A stretch of 64,000 bases of DNA from Corallococcus silvisoli. GTDB lineage: Bacteria > Myxococcota > Myxococcia > Myxococcales > Myxococcaceae. Shown here in pieces: positions 40,878 to 50,011 of this stretch. The notes under the pieces are model-generated. The model was not told the origin of the DNA. It worked only from the letters and a program-made list of their open reading frames with translations, and made no database searches. The stretch is from the NCBI RefSeq assembly GCF_009909145.1, contig NZ_JAAAPJ010000026.1, positions 50,658 to 114,657 of the forward strand. Reading direction: 5' to 3'. The translations under genes were made by a program, and so were the position numbers. The first letter of the stretch is position 1; the number at the start of each line of letters is the position of its first letter.

Positions 40878-42371
40878 TCAGGAGGGCCGGAGCGCGGAGG
40901 CTTCACGCAGGAACGGCATCCGCCGGGGCAGCTTGCGTGCCCAGAACGCCTCCACCGACCGGTGGAAGAGGCGCAGCAGGGCGGTCCCAGGCCTTCCGTC
41001 CAGCGAGTCCAGCTCCGCCGCGGAGTGGTCCAGCAGGAGCCGGGCCCGCTGGTATTCGCTGGCCACCCAGGCGCGTCCGGCTTCGGAGGCCAGCAAGGCG
41101 TCGAGGTCCGCCGGGTCGTGACCGGTGGCGCGCACTTCGGCGGCGACGTCCGCGGGCACGTTGAAGAGGCCCTGTGCCAGGTCCTCGTGCAGGTCGCGCA
41201 TCACGGAGCACCAGCCCAGCGCCGCGAGCAGGGACGGGGCCTCCTCCGCGCGCACCTGGGCGTCCGCGACGTGCAGCATCAGGCCCACCGACAGGCGGAA
41301 CGTGTTCGAGAGCTGGGTCTGGATCCTGCCCGCGTCCCACCAGTGCCTGGCGCGCACTCGCTCGCGGTCCTCGCGCATCGTGCGCACCAGCTCCAACACC
41401 TGCTCCCGGGCACCCGGGTTCGTCAGCTCCGCGAGCAGCACCCGGCCCAACGTGGACGCGGTGTCGTGGAAAGCGCTGGAGGGACCGGGGGCGCCGGTCT
41501 CCAGGGTGCGAAGCAGCGCGTCGATGTACTCCAGCGGTTCTCCCTCCACGGGGCGGTCTCCATCCAGCACGTCGTCCACGAGCTGGAGGAAGCAGAAGCC
41601 CACCCGCGCCCTGCGCGCCTCGCGCCAGCGGCCCAGGGACTGTTGATACAGCACGAGCGCGATGAGCCCGTAGCGTGGGTGTCTGCGCGCGAAGCGGTAC
41701 AGCTCCCGCGCGCAGATCGACTCCACCCGCACGGCTTCGAGGAACGCCGCCTCCCGGACGCGGGGCGCGACGACGCGCCAGACTCCCCACGCCAGGAGCG
41801 CTCCGGCGAGAACATCCACCGCGTGATGTTCGTGGATGAGCAGCGTGGAGGCCGCGATGGCGAGCGCCCAGAGCGTGAACCCCATGCGCGCCACCGGTCC
41901 TGCGCGTTCGCGGTAGGCCAGCGCCGCGGTGCAGGCGAAGGCGACGTGGAGCGATGGCAGGTAGTTGCGCTCCAGGTTCATCGTGTCCGCGAACTGGAAG
42001 ACCTGGGTCCACGCTCCGGTGACCACCCGTCGCGGCCACGCCACTTCGACGGGCAACACGAGGAAGCAGAGCGCCCCCAGCACCGTCTCCGCGCACAGGG
42101 CCAGCGCGAAGGGGAGCATCCGCCTCCACGTCCGGAAGATGAACAGGGACAGCAGCAGCAGCAGGTCCATGCTGATGTAGACGGCGGCCCAGCTGGGGAC
42201 GAACGGGATGTGCCGTTCGAAGGGCAGGTCCACGCGCAGGCCACCGGGATAGAAGCCGGTCACCCAGCTCGCGCCGCCGTACACCACGAGGAAGAACACC
42301 GCGAAGCCGGACGCGAGCGCCGCCGTGCGCTTCAACTCCCCAGCCGTGGGCCAACCGAAGAGCGCGCTCAG
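40878..42371 (-). CDS. PAP2-type phosphatase fused to a squalene/phytoene-synthase domain
   Basis: Read from CTG 42371 the protein has 497 residues; CTGA overlaps the desaturase stop and GGAGAAGG lies five bases before, while the only other nearby start is a poor TTG at 42335. Residues about 15-205 hold five membrane segments with PAP2 motifs LPSLHVAF (138-145) and HEHHAVD (180-186). Residues about 215-490 are a trans-head-to-head prenyl synthase: first aspartate motif DDVLD (266-270) and second motif RDLHEDLAQGLFNVP (392-406), matching squalene/phytoene synthases. It could condense prenyl diphosphates and remove phosphate, or act on different lipids. Such a fusion is unfamiliar to me. Confidence 0.8.
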   Translation of the reverse strand: MSALFGWPTAGELKRTAALASGFAVFFLVVYGGASWVTGFYPGGLRVDLPFERHIPFVPSWAAVYISMDLLLLLSLFIFRTWRRMLPFALALCAETVLGALCFLVLPVEVAWPRRVVTGAWTQVFQFADTMNLERNYLPSLHVAFACTAALAYRERAGPVARMGFTLWALAIAASTLLIHEHHAVDVLAGALLAWGVWRVVAPRVREAAFLEAVRVESICARELYRFARRHPRYGLIALVLYQQSLGRWREARRARVGFCFLQLVDDVLDGDRPVEGEPLEYIDALLRTLETGAPGPSSAFHDTASTLGRVLLAELTNPGAREQVLELVRTMREDRERVRARHWWDAGRIQTQLSNTFRLSVGLMLHVADAQVRAEEAPSLLAALGWCSVMRDLHEDLAQGLFNVPADVAAEVRATGHDPADLDALLASEAGRAWVASEYQRARLLLDHSAAELDSLDGRPGTALLRLFHRSVEAFWARKLPRRMPFLREASALRPS

Positions 42372-43279
42372 GGTGCCTTCTCCGGGAACGGTCGGGGCCC
42401 ACGCCACATCGAAAGCCAGATGCGCAGGAAGGACGGACGGGGGACGCTCTCGTCCACGTAGCGGCCCAGGTGAAGCCACGGCACCTGCGGGTGGCGGTGG
42501 TGCGCCCGGTGGTAGTGGTAGTTGAGGAACACCCAGCGCACCGGCGCCGCGACCCGCAGGTCCCATGCACCCTCGCGCACATCCAGCGGCGACCACGCGT
42601 GGTCCGCGTACTGGAGCGAACTCCAGTTCACCGCGAACGCCGCGTAGCAGAGGGCCCAGCCCGCGGGTGTCAGCTCCAGCGCGTACGACAGCCCTGCCTG
42701 CACGGCCACCATCGCCAGCACCTCCCAGCGGATGGCTGCTCCCGGCGCGTCCTCCAGGCGGCCCAGGTACGCGTCCGCGCCTGTCTGCTCTCCATAGCGA
42801 GTGCCCGGACCTCGCAGCCTCCGCAGCAACCCCGGCGCGAGCGCGAACACGAACGCCCCCAGCGGCACGAAGAGCCAATAGACGCCCGTGAGGATGACGT
42901 ACCACTGCGCGTACTTCAGGAACCGGTGGTCTCCCGGGTGCAGGTAGTCGAACTGCTCGCGCGCCGTGCGGTTGTGCCGGTGATGCGTCAGGTGGAAGGC
43001 ACGCTGCAACGTGAACGACGTCGGGAAGAAGGTCGCCGCCAGCCGCCCCAAGCCGTCGTTGAGTCTCCGCGACGGGTGCAGCACGCCATGCGTCGCTTCA
43101 TGCAACAGCGAGAAGACCGTGTTGTTCACGTAGGAGAACGCTCCCGCCGCCACCAGCCGGGCCCACAGCGCCTCCGCGTGCGACGCGGTCCAGAGGCACA
43201 GGGCCGCCGCGCCCAGCGCCACGGTGAGCAGCGCCACGTTGAGCGTGGCCGGAATGGGCGGGGTGTCACCGGCGCGCAT
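42368..43279 (-). CDS. Membrane fatty-acid-desaturase-like enzyme
   Basis: The protein has 303 residues, shorter than most soluble-substrate desaturases but normal for membrane desaturase/hydroxylase/ketolase members. The three histidine boxes are intact: H60-E-A-T-H, H96-L-T-H-H-R-H and HYHRAHHRHPQVPW near residue 265. Four or so membrane segments surround them. The enzyme introduces double bonds or oxygen into lipid or isoprenoid chains using a diiron centre. Its start overlaps the stop of the Rieske gene by 14 bases and its stop overlaps the next gene, so the three are translationally coupled. Confidence 0.9.
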   Translation of the reverse strand: MRAGDTPPIPATLNVALLTVALGAAALCLWTASHAEALWARLVAAGAFSYVNNTVFSLLHEATHGVLHPSRRLNDGLGRLAATFFPTSFTLQRAFHLTHHRHNRTAREQFDYLHPGDHRFLKYAQWYVILTGVYWLFVPLGAFVFALAPGLLRRLRGPGTRYGEQTGADAYLGRLEDAPGAAIRWEVLAMVAVQAGLSYALELTPAGWALCYAAFAVNWSSLQYADHAWSPLDVREGAWDLRVAAPVRWVFLNYHYHRAHHRHPQVPWLHLGRYVDESVPRPSFLRIWLSMWRGPRPFPEKAP

Positions 43280-44252
43280 CGTCAGGGTCCTCGGGCAGGC
43301 CGACGGCGAAGTCGAGCAGCTGGCGCATCACGGGATCCGCTGTCGCGGTCGCGACGTTGAAGCGCATGCCGTCCAGCACGGACAGGTCGCGGCGCAGGAA
43401 CGCCGTGTAGAGCCACCTCGACACCCCGAGCGCCAGCGCCGCCGCACCCGGAAGCCACCCCCGCCGCGCCGCGACGGCGAGCCGCACCGACGTCCCCTCC
43501 GGCACGGGCGTCATGCTGGCGAGCAGCAACCCTTGCACTCGGCCCAGGTCGCTCCGCACGGACATCAACGTGCCGCCGTGCAGCGTGAGCGCCACCTGGA
43601 TGTGGTTGCCCGACAGCGCCTTCATCAGCCGGTCGCTCACCCCGGTGCCGGTGACGCGCGACGTGTAGCGCAGGCGCAGCGTGTACGGATCCGGCGCCTC
43701 CACCGTGGGCGTGTCCCACAGCTCGCGGTGGTGCACCGTGCGCAGGTGCTCCAGGTCGAATGAGTTCGCCGCGAGCGGCAACCAGGGACAGCGCACCGTC
43801 ACGGGAGGTCCCACGTTCCACACATGCTCCCCACCTCCCAGGTCGGGAGGAGGGAAGAGGGCCTCGGGCCCGTTGAAGACGAGCACCCCGCCGAAGCGCT
43901 CCTCCACCGGCCAGGCGCGAGGCCCCGGAAGGGAGGACACGTCGCCGCGTCCCGGCACCGCGCGGCAGCGGCCCCCGCCATCGAAGCTCCAGTGGTGGAG
44001 CGGACAGCGCAGCAGCTCGCCCTGGACGGTGCCGTGCTTCAGGTGGGCGCCCAGGTGGGGGCAGTGGGCCGACAGCGCGTGGACGCGGCCCGTCTCACTC
44101 CGGAACACCACCACCTCGCGCCCGGCCACCTGCACGCCCAGCGCCTGTCCGGTCCGCAGGGCGGCCGACGGGGCCACGAGGTACCAGGAGCGGGGCCGCG
44201 AGGGCCCGGGGAGGTGGTCCGGAGCCACCCCGGCTGGTACGGAAACAACCAT
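43266..44252 (-). CDS. Rieske non-haem iron oxygenase, alpha-subunit type
   Basis: The protein has 328 residues from ATG 44252. The Rieske [2Fe-2S] ligands are C64-x-H66 (AHCPHLGAH) and C83-x-x-H86 (RCPLHHW). The mononuclear iron site is seen as NSFDLEHLRTVHHRE, with H169 and H174 spaced as in ring-hydroxylating oxygenases; the third carboxylate is not assigned. The family includes KshA-type steroid and other terminal oxygenases, so it likely oxidises a hydrophobic substrate with an external reductase. It overlaps the desaturase gene and heads a three-gene operon. It is divergent from the TPR/cNMP-like gene at 44394. Confidence 0.9.
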   Translation of the reverse strand: MVVSVPAGVAPDHLPGPSRPRSWYLVAPSAALRTGQALGVQVAGREVVVFRSETGRVHALSAHCPHLGAHLKHGTVQGELLRCPLHHWSFDGGGRCRAVPGRGDVSSLPGPRAWPVEERFGGVLVFNGPEALFPPPDLGGGEHVWNVGPPVTVRCPWLPLAANSFDLEHLRTVHHRELWDTPTVEAPDPYTLRLRYTSRVTGTGVSDRLMKALSGNHIQVALTLHGGTLMSVRSDLGRVQGLLLASMTPVPEGTSVRLAVAARRGWLPGAAALALGVSRWLYTAFLRRDLSVLDGMRFNVATATADPVMRQLLDFAVGLPEDPDDARR

Positions 44253-44393
44253 GGCCCGGACCCTACCGGACCCGGTGTCCCCAGGGCCACGGGGGGACGG
44301 ACGGAGGCTGGCTTTACGCCCGGGTTCCTGGTTAGTCAGGTGCGGGTGGAACCGGACGCGCGGCCCCGACGGGGCGGGTCTGGGAAGGGATGT

Positions 44394-45590
44394 GTGACGG
44401 ACATGGCAGGCGACACGACGGGCAACAGTCGGGGTGGGTCGTTGCGAGGCGGCACGCTCCAGGCGGTGCAGTCCCTGGCGGCGCAGGGCGAGCCGGAGCG
44501 CGCGGCGCAGCTCTACGAGGAGCTGGGCGCGGCGCAGCGTGAGCGCCTGCGCAAGGAGGCCGCCCAGGGGTCCGCGAAGGAACGCCACTGGTTGGTGGAC
44601 GTGCTGCGCCGGGCGCGCGACTTCACCGGGGCGGCGCGGCTGCTGGATGGCAGCGGTGACGACGTGAAGGTGGCGGACCTGTACGCGCAGGGCGGCCAGC
44701 ACGTGGCGGCGGCGGAGGCCTACCTGCGCGCGGGCGAGGTGGAGCGCGCCGCGGCCGCCTTCGAGCGGGGCGGGGCGCTGGAGCGCGCGCTGGAGGTGTA
44801 CCGGGGCCTGGGCGCTCGCGAGTCGATGGCGCATTGCCTGGTCCGCCTGGGGCGCCCCTTCGAGGCCGCGGACCTCTACCACGCGCTGGGGCAGTCGCAC
44901 GCGGAGGCCGAGGCCCTGGGCGGCGTGCTCGTGGAGGACCCCCGCTACGTCGAAGCGGTGCTGCGCACCTGCAAGGTGCTGGACGCGGGCGGCTTCACGC
45001 ACCGGGCGCTCGCGGTGCTGGCGGACGCGTTGAGCAGCGCCGACCACCTGCGAGTGGATCCGGTGCTGGTGACGGAGAAGGCGCGGCTGCTGCGGCGCAT
45101 GGGCCTGGACATGGAGGCGGAGGCGCTGCTCGCGCGGCTGGCCGCGGGCGCGTCCGTGCCGGAGGCCAGCGGCTACCGCTTCCTCAAGGCCATTCCCATC
45201 TTCGGGGAGCTGCCGCTGGAGGACATGAAGGACCTGTACCGGCTGGCGCGGCCCGTGACGGCGGCGCCGGGCACGGTGCTCTTGGAGAAGGGCGCCCCCG
45301 GCACCGGGCTGCTGGTGCTGCTGGAGGGCACGGTGGACGTGTTCGCAGGCAACGAGCCCGCCGCGCGGCACCTCAACACGCTGGGGCCGGGCTCGTTCCT
45401 GGGGGAGATCTCCCTGGTGCAGGACGGCCCGGTGTCCGCGAACGTGCGGGCGAAGACCGCGGTGCGCGCGCTGCGCATCACCCGAGAGAGCTTCCAGCAC
45501 TTCCTCGCCACGCACGACGCGGCCTCGCTGCACATCTACCGGCTCTTCACGCAGAGCCTCGCGGCGCGCGTGCGGGCGCTGAGCGGCTGA
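44394..45590 (+). CDS. TPR-repeat protein with C-terminal cNMP-binding-like domain
   Basis: The protein has 398 residues from GTG 44394, five bases after GGGAAGGGA (ATG 44403 is an alternative). The first 250 residues are TPR-like helical repeats (LAAQGEPERAAQLYEELGAAQRERL, AEAYLRAGEVERAAAAFERGGALERALEVYRGLG). Residues about 265-385 have the CRP/PKA cap fold with LLEGTVDVFAG and GSFLGEISLVQDGPVSANVRA. The usual phosphate-binding Arg in this cassette is missing (Val-Ser-Ala), so nucleotide binding is questionable. There is no DNA-binding domain, so it is likely a scaffold or regulator. It is divergent from the Rieske operon. Confidence 0.85.
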   Translation: MTDMAGDTTGNSRGGSLRGGTLQAVQSLAAQGEPERAAQLYEELGAAQRERLRKEAAQGSAKERHWLVDVLRRARDFTGAARLLDGSGDDVKVADLYAQGGQHVAAAEAYLRAGEVERAAAAFERGGALERALEVYRGLGARESMAHCLVRLGRPFEAADLYHALGQSHAEAEALGGVLVEDPRYVEAVLRTCKVLDAGGFTHRALAVLADALSSADHLRVDPVLVTEKARLLRRMGLDMEAEALLARLAAGASVPEASGYRFLKAIPIFGELPLEDMKDLYRLARPVTAAPGTVLLEKGAPGTGLLVLLEGTVDVFAGNEPAARHLNTLGPGSFLGEISLVQDGPVSANVRAKTAVRALRITRESFQHFLATHDAASLHIYRLFTQSLAARVRALSG

Positions 45591-46020
45591 ACGCCGAGGC
45601 AGGGGCGAACTCCTCCAGGCCCACGCGGATGAGCGGCTCCGCGTGGCCCGCGATGTGCTCGCACTCCACAAGGAGCGGCTGGGGAATGCGGAGCGCGCGA
45701 CGACCCGGCGCTCCGGGCATGCGTGGCAGGTGAAGGCCGCGGCGGAGAACGTGATGGCGAAGCCGCGCGAGGATGGCTTCATCCGGCGCCGAGCAGAATC
45801 GCCTGAAGCCGTTCGTCTGGACACTCCCCGAGGCTGTTCGCTTCCCTGGCCTGGGGCCCGCTGACGGAGCGGTCGAGGGGGAAGCACAGGGTTGGGTTCC
45901 TGGCTCGGCGACTCCAGCTCCACCCGGAGCGAAGCAGGCGAGCGTGATGCGGGGGCCTTTCATGACCTCCCAGCGGCCCCCATCCTCCTGAACAACCCGC
46001 GCGTTCGGAAGGACACCCCC
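45591..46020. other. 430-base region with a coding-like but unassigned minus-strand frame
   Basis: No gene can be supported firmly. On the minus strand a frame from 45963 into the end of the TPR gene (about 138 codons) has strongly G/C third positions in part, especially around 45600-45720 (IPQPLLVECEHIAGHAEPLIRVGLEEF). It has no ribosome-binding site, its upstream half looks random and it overlaps a real gene, so it may be a decayed gene or chance. The plus-strand side carries GGAAGGA at 46008-46014, the ribosome-binding site of the next gene. Confidence 0.4.
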
Positions 46021-46338
46021 ATGGCTTCAAACGAGGCACTGACGAAGCAGGCTCACGCGAACTGGCGCACGTGGCTGCCGTGGGTGGCCGCCCCCATCGC
46101 CGCGCTTCCGCTCCTGGGCGTGGGCGGTTCGCGACGGATGGGCTTCTTCAATGAAGTGGCCGCGGGCGTCGTCAGCCTGGGCCTGGTGTCGCTGAGCTTC
46201 ATCGGGTTGAGCCAGCTTCCCCGGGCGCCCGTCCGCCCGGGGGGCGGGAAGGCGTGGAAGCGGTCTCCGAAGCACTTCCCCATCTCCGGCTCGATGGTGC
46301 CGGAGGAGTTCGCCGCGTCGACGGCGTCGGGCCACTGA
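46021..46338 (+). CDS. Small membrane protein, unknown
   Basis: The protein has 105 residues from ATG 46021, seven bases after GGAAGGA. Two hydrophobic segments are visible (WVAAPIAALPLLGVGG and VAAGVVSLGLVSLSFIGLS), followed by a basic C-terminus. No family is recognised. It converges on the next minus-strand gene with nine bases between the stops. Confidence 0.65.
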   Translation: MASNEALTKQAHANWRTWLPWVAAPIAALPLLGVGGSRRMGFFNEVAAGVVSLGLVSLSFIGLSQLPRAPVRPGGGKAWKRSPKHFPISGSMVPEEFAASTASGH

Positions 46339-46347
46339 GGGAGGGCG

Positions 46348-47733
46348 TCAGGGGCGGCGCTCGATGCCAATGGCGATGGAGGGGCCGGTAAGGGCCTCGC
46401 CGCTGCCGTCGGAGAGCGAGACGATGCCCAGGCTGGCGGAGAACACCGTGGTGCCGGAGCCTCCGGTGCCCTTGATGAAGCTGCGTACGCCCAGCTCGCC
46501 GAAGTTCCATCCGCTGACGGAGCCTCCTCCCGCGCCGAAGAGGGACAGGCTGGGCGTGAGGGGCACCTGGATCTCTCCGCGCCCGGAGCCGAAGCGGAAC
46601 TGGTTGTCGCGCGAGAGGATGGAGGAGTTCCACGCGACGTGGAACCCATCGATGGCGCCCAGCCGCAGGACCTGTTGGACGGAGGGGCCGGCGTGGGACT
46701 GGCACAGGTTCTCGCCGTCGATGGGCTCGTAGGTGATGGGGTCGTAGGCGAACGTGGGGGCGCAGGACTTCTGGCCGAACAGCGCGCCCGCGCCAATGCC
46801 TACCTCGAGGAAGTCGGTGGCGTAGGACACAGCGACATAGGCGGAGCCTGGGGTGTGTCGCAGTCCGGTGCCGAGCCCGAAGCCCACCGGATCGAGCTGG
46901 GCGCTCAGGACCAGGGGCAGAGCACCCGGCCGCCACGCGACGAACGCATCCAGCAACAGGCCGCCCGCGCGGGCGGAGTGGCCCAGGCGGGTGGTGGCAT
47001 CCAGCGCGAGGAAGGGGCGCGCATGGAAGCCATAGCGCAGGCGTGGCACGCCGGGCTCGGGGAAGAAGAGGCGCGCGGTGGTGGGCGCGTCGGTGAGGAC
47101 GGCGGTGTCGCCCGCGCGCACGCTCTCGCCGCGGCCCAGGCGGGCGCGGGCGCTGTCCTCGCGGGACTCGGCGATTTCCAGCACGACCTCCCGGTCGTCA
47201 TGCGTGCGGACGCGGACATGGGCGCCTTCGCGGAGTCCCGACGCCTCTCCTCCGGAGAGCGTCACATCGCCGTTCTGCACGGCGGTGACGGTGAGGTGGG
47301 CGGTGGCCGCCGGAGGAGGCGCGCGAGGGGAGGGCGGTGCTTCGGTGACGACGGTGAGCGCTGGTGTCGCGCTCAACGCGGAGGCCAGTGAGTCGGGCTG
47401 GGGCTGTTCGGGCGTGGCGAGGGAGAAGGCATGGGCCTCCTCGCGCTGCTCGATGGCGAGGAGCGACTGGCCCACGACGACGAGCCGCACGAAGCGCCGG
47501 CCTTCTTCGATGCGCCGCACGAGCTGGGGCGTGTCCCCGTCGAGCTTGAGCACGGCGATGCCGCCCCGGACGAGCGCGGCATAGGTCACGCCCTGGTGTG
47601 TGACGGAGTCGAGGATGGGGCCCAGGCCCAGGGTCTCCGCGGCGCGGGACGCAGGGGAGCTGGGGGCCTGGGCGATGATGGCGGACGTGATGAGGGCGGG
47701 GAGGAGCATCGAGGCCGTTCTATATCGCTCCAC
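46348..47733 (-). CDS. Exported protein with a predicted beta-structured, possibly outer-membrane domain
   Basis: The protein has 461 residues from GTG 47733; an ATG at 47709 is the alternative. It opens with a signal-like segment. Residues about 35-115 form a short LVIVD-type repeat (YAALVRGGIAVLKLDGDTPQLVRRIEEGRRFVRLVVVGQSLLAIEQ). A Pro/Ala-rich linker and a small beta domain follow (about 145-210). The C-terminal half looks like a barrel (LRYGFHARPFLALDATTRLG, YVAVSYATDFLEVGIGAGALFGQ), with two cysteines between. I cannot name the family. It lies downstream of the HerA gene on the same strand, 30 bases away, but the unrelated content suggests no functional tie. Confidence 0.65.
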   Translation of the reverse strand: MERYRTASMLLPALITSAIIAQAPSSPASRAAETLGLGPILDSVTHQGVTYAALVRGGIAVLKLDGDTPQLVRRIEEGRRFVRLVVVGQSLLAIEQREEAHAFSLATPEQPQPDSLASALSATPALTVVTEAPPSPRAPPPAATAHLTVTAVQNGDVTLSGGEASGLREGAHVRVRTHDDREVVLEIAESREDSARARLGRGESVRAGDTAVLTDAPTTARLFFPEPGVPRLRYGFHARPFLALDATTRLGHSARAGGLLLDAFVAWRPGALPLVLSAQLDPVGFGLGTGLRHTPGSAYVAVSYATDFLEVGIGAGALFGQKSCAPTFAYDPITYEPIDGENLCQSHAGPSVQQVLRLGAIDGFHVAWNSSILSRDNQFRFGSGRGEIQVPLTPSLSLFGAGGGSVSGWNFGELGVRSFIKGTGGSGTTVFSASLGIVSLSDGSGEALTGPSIAIGIERRP

Positions 47734-47763
47734 CCCCTGCCATTCCTGGACTTTGGGTGACGC

Positions 47764-49989
47764 TCAATCGACGAGCAGCCGCTTCACGGGCGCCGGATCC
47801 ACGGCGACCATCAGGGGCCGGGTGAAGTTGCTGAAGGACACCAGCGCCTGACCCGGAGCGAGCCGGGAGACGCGGTTCCACAAGCTCTCGTCGATGCTGC
47901 CCACGGTCTTCTGCATCCGGCTGATGACCGCTCCGTCGGTGATCTTGTGGATGATGAAGTTGTTGAGCAGGGCCAGGACCTCATTGGGCAGATGCTGGGG
48001 GAGCTGCGTGACGAAGACGAGCCCCAGCCACCGCTTGCGGCCCCGCTTCGCGATGCGCGACACCTGTTCGAACAGCACTGGCATCTGCTTGATGCGGTTG
48101 GCGGACAGGAACTCATGGGCCTCTTCGATGATGATGAGGACCGGGGTGACTTCGCCGCCGTCACGGTCGGCCTTCTCGTAGGCGTCCTCCTGTCGCTCCT
48201 GGAGCCCGCGCAGGATGTCCGCGATGACCAGGTTGTTGAGCTGAGGCGAGTCCGTGTCTGACAGGTCGATGACGGACACCCGGCCGGGACTGAGCATCGC
48301 GTCGTACTTCACGCCCGCGGTGGTGCCTCGGTCGAAGATGTTGAGCCGCTTCAAGCGGTGGAGCTTGCTGGACAGGGCCTTCCAGCTGATCTCCGTGCGA
48401 CTGCTCGCCGCGTATACGCGTTGCATCACCATTCCAGGATTGCTCTTGAACTCGCTCTGGAGCAGCGGCCCCCTGGGGAGCGGGGGCTGCGCGGCTTCAG
48501 GTTCCGCGTCCAGCGGCAGATCGTCCTGGGTGGGCCCACGCCGACGGGAGCGCGTCCTCGTGCCCGTGCTCCGGTCCTCGTTCTTGCCCTCGTCGCTGAG
48601 GCTGTAGAGATAGGCGTTCACCACGTCCAGCACGTGCTGGATGGTCATCCGAGGGAAGCCGGTGGACAGCTCGTCCACATCCATCACCAGCCGTTGCTGT
48701 TCCGGATCGTTCTTGTCGGTCGGGAAGATCTTGAAGTCCTGAAGCAGCAGCTTGGTGACGTCGTAGGCCTTGATGAAGCGCTCGTGCTGCGCGTCCGATA
48801 GCTCCAGGATCTCCGCGATGGCATACGGCGACAGGCTGGAGAAGTTCAGGGAGAAGCGATGCAGCGGACGGTGGCGCGGGTTGCGTGTCTTGCGCCCGTC
48901 CAGATGGTGGACGTGCAGGTCCTTCACCCCTTCTTCCTTGTGTCCTCGACGCTTGAGCGCCTCCAGCATCGCGGTGTGGTCGGTGGGCTGGTTGATGTGC
49001 GTGTATTCGCCCTCCACGTCGAACACGATGGTGGCGATGCCCGCGAGCTGCGCGCGGTGGATGAGCGTGGCGACGGTGGTGGACTTGCCGCCGCCGGTCG
49101 TCCCGATGATCCCCGTGTGCCGGGGCAGGACGGCCTTGTCGCGCGCGTTCAGCCGGGCCTCCATTCCTTCGTAACCCACCACCATCCCCAGGCTCAGGTC
49201 TCCGCCCACGCCCAGCACGCGCGCGCTCTCCTCCTCATCCAGGAGGAAGACGGGGCTCTGCGGCCGGGGTCGGAAGCGGGGTGGGTGCAGCGTTCCCTGG
49301 ATCTCCTCGCCCAGCAGCTCCACTTCGGCGCGGCCATGGTAGTCGAACGTGTAGGTCAGCTTCTTTCCTTGGGTGACCACCCCAATGGCCATGGAGGAAC
49401 TCGCGGGCACGGCGTTGGGCTCCGCGAAGGGACCGCCGACCACCAGCCCCAGATAGGAGCGGCGGTCCTCGCGTGACTTCACGCGCACCAGCGTCTGTGA
49501 CGCCAGCCGGGGCAGGTCCTCCTTCGTCGACAGGACGGTGATGTGATTGTCCTGGCTGGTGGGCGTGTCGAAGTGGGTGAAGCCCACCGCGAAGGCCAGT
49601 TCGGGGTCGGCCTTCACCGCCGCCTGGGCCTCCTTCTGCGCCGCCGCCAAGGCATGGATGACCTCAGGGGGCGTCTCCTGGATGACGGCGTTGCCGCCCG
49701 AAGGACGGGAGGGAGGTCGGTTGCCGGCGGGTGGCGCTGGCGGCGCCTGGACCCGGTTCGGGAGCATGGGCAAGGGCGACGAACGTCCCTGCGTGCCATC
49801 CACCCCTCTTGGGCCTGGCTGTTGCGCGGAGACAGGGCGCATTCCGGGCCCGGCCGGAGGAGGCAGTCCAGGACCGGCCGGACGGCTGTGGCCGTTCATC
49901 GGATGCGGTGCCTGTCCGTTGAGGCTGGGGCTGCCATTTCGCGGCGGGTACTGCCCCGGGTTCCCAGGGCCTCGGCCATTGTCAGACAT
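47764..49989 (-). CDS. herA: HerA-type DNA-translocating ATPase
   Basis: The protein has 741 residues. The first 100 are Pro/Gly-rich and probably disordered. A HAS-barrel-like part precedes Walker A GTTGGGKST (about 296-304), and FDVEGEYTHINQPTDH follows, which is typical of HerA. Walker B is VLIIIEEAHEFLS, with Glu-Glu for catalysis, then RIAKRGRKRWLGLVFVTQLPQHLP, the HerA/FtsK sensor region. The C-terminal SNFTRPLMVAVDPAP completes the family pattern. HerA forms hexameric rings that pump DNA to NurA nucleases. It is the last of five coupled genes; the NurA-like gene lies 22 bases upstream. Confidence 0.92.
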   Translation of the reverse strand: MSDNGRGPGNPGQYPPRNGSPSLNGQAPHPMNGHSRPAGPGLPPPAGPGMRPVSAQQPGPRGVDGTQGRSSPLPMLPNRVQAPPAPPAGNRPPSRPSGGNAVIQETPPEVIHALAAAQKEAQAAVKADPELAFAVGFTHFDTPTSQDNHITVLSTKEDLPRLASQTLVRVKSREDRRSYLGLVVGGPFAEPNAVPASSSMAIGVVTQGKKLTYTFDYHGRAEVELLGEEIQGTLHPPRFRPRPQSPVFLLDEEESARVLGVGGDLSLGMVVGYEGMEARLNARDKAVLPRHTGIIGTTGGGKSTTVATLIHRAQLAGIATIVFDVEGEYTHINQPTDHTAMLEALKRRGHKEEGVKDLHVHHLDGRKTRNPRHRPLHRFSLNFSSLSPYAIAEILELSDAQHERFIKAYDVTKLLLQDFKIFPTDKNDPEQQRLVMDVDELSTGFPRMTIQHVLDVVNAYLYSLSDEGKNEDRSTGTRTRSRRRGPTQDDLPLDAEPEAAQPPLPRGPLLQSEFKSNPGMVMQRVYAASSRTEISWKALSSKLHRLKRLNIFDRGTTAGVKYDAMLSPGRVSVIDLSDTDSPQLNNLVIADILRGLQERQEDAYEKADRDGGEVTPVLIIIEEAHEFLSANRIKQMPVLFEQVSRIAKRGRKRWLGLVFVTQLPQHLPNEVLALLNNFIIHKITDGAVISRMQKTVGSIDESLWNRVSRLAPGQALVSFSNFTRPLMVAVDPAPVKRLLVD

Positions 49990-50011
49990 GGATGTGTTCC
50001 CCTCGGAGGGA

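Noticed and set aside
43266..45923. Rieske gene extended to an 885-codon protein
   Set aside because: The extra part is antisense to the TPR gene; ATG 44252 opens the conserved domain.
45547..45963. 138-codon minus-strand frame after the TPR gene
   Set aside because: Partly codon-biased but no start signal or family match, and it overlaps the TPR gene; recorded only as an unassigned region.
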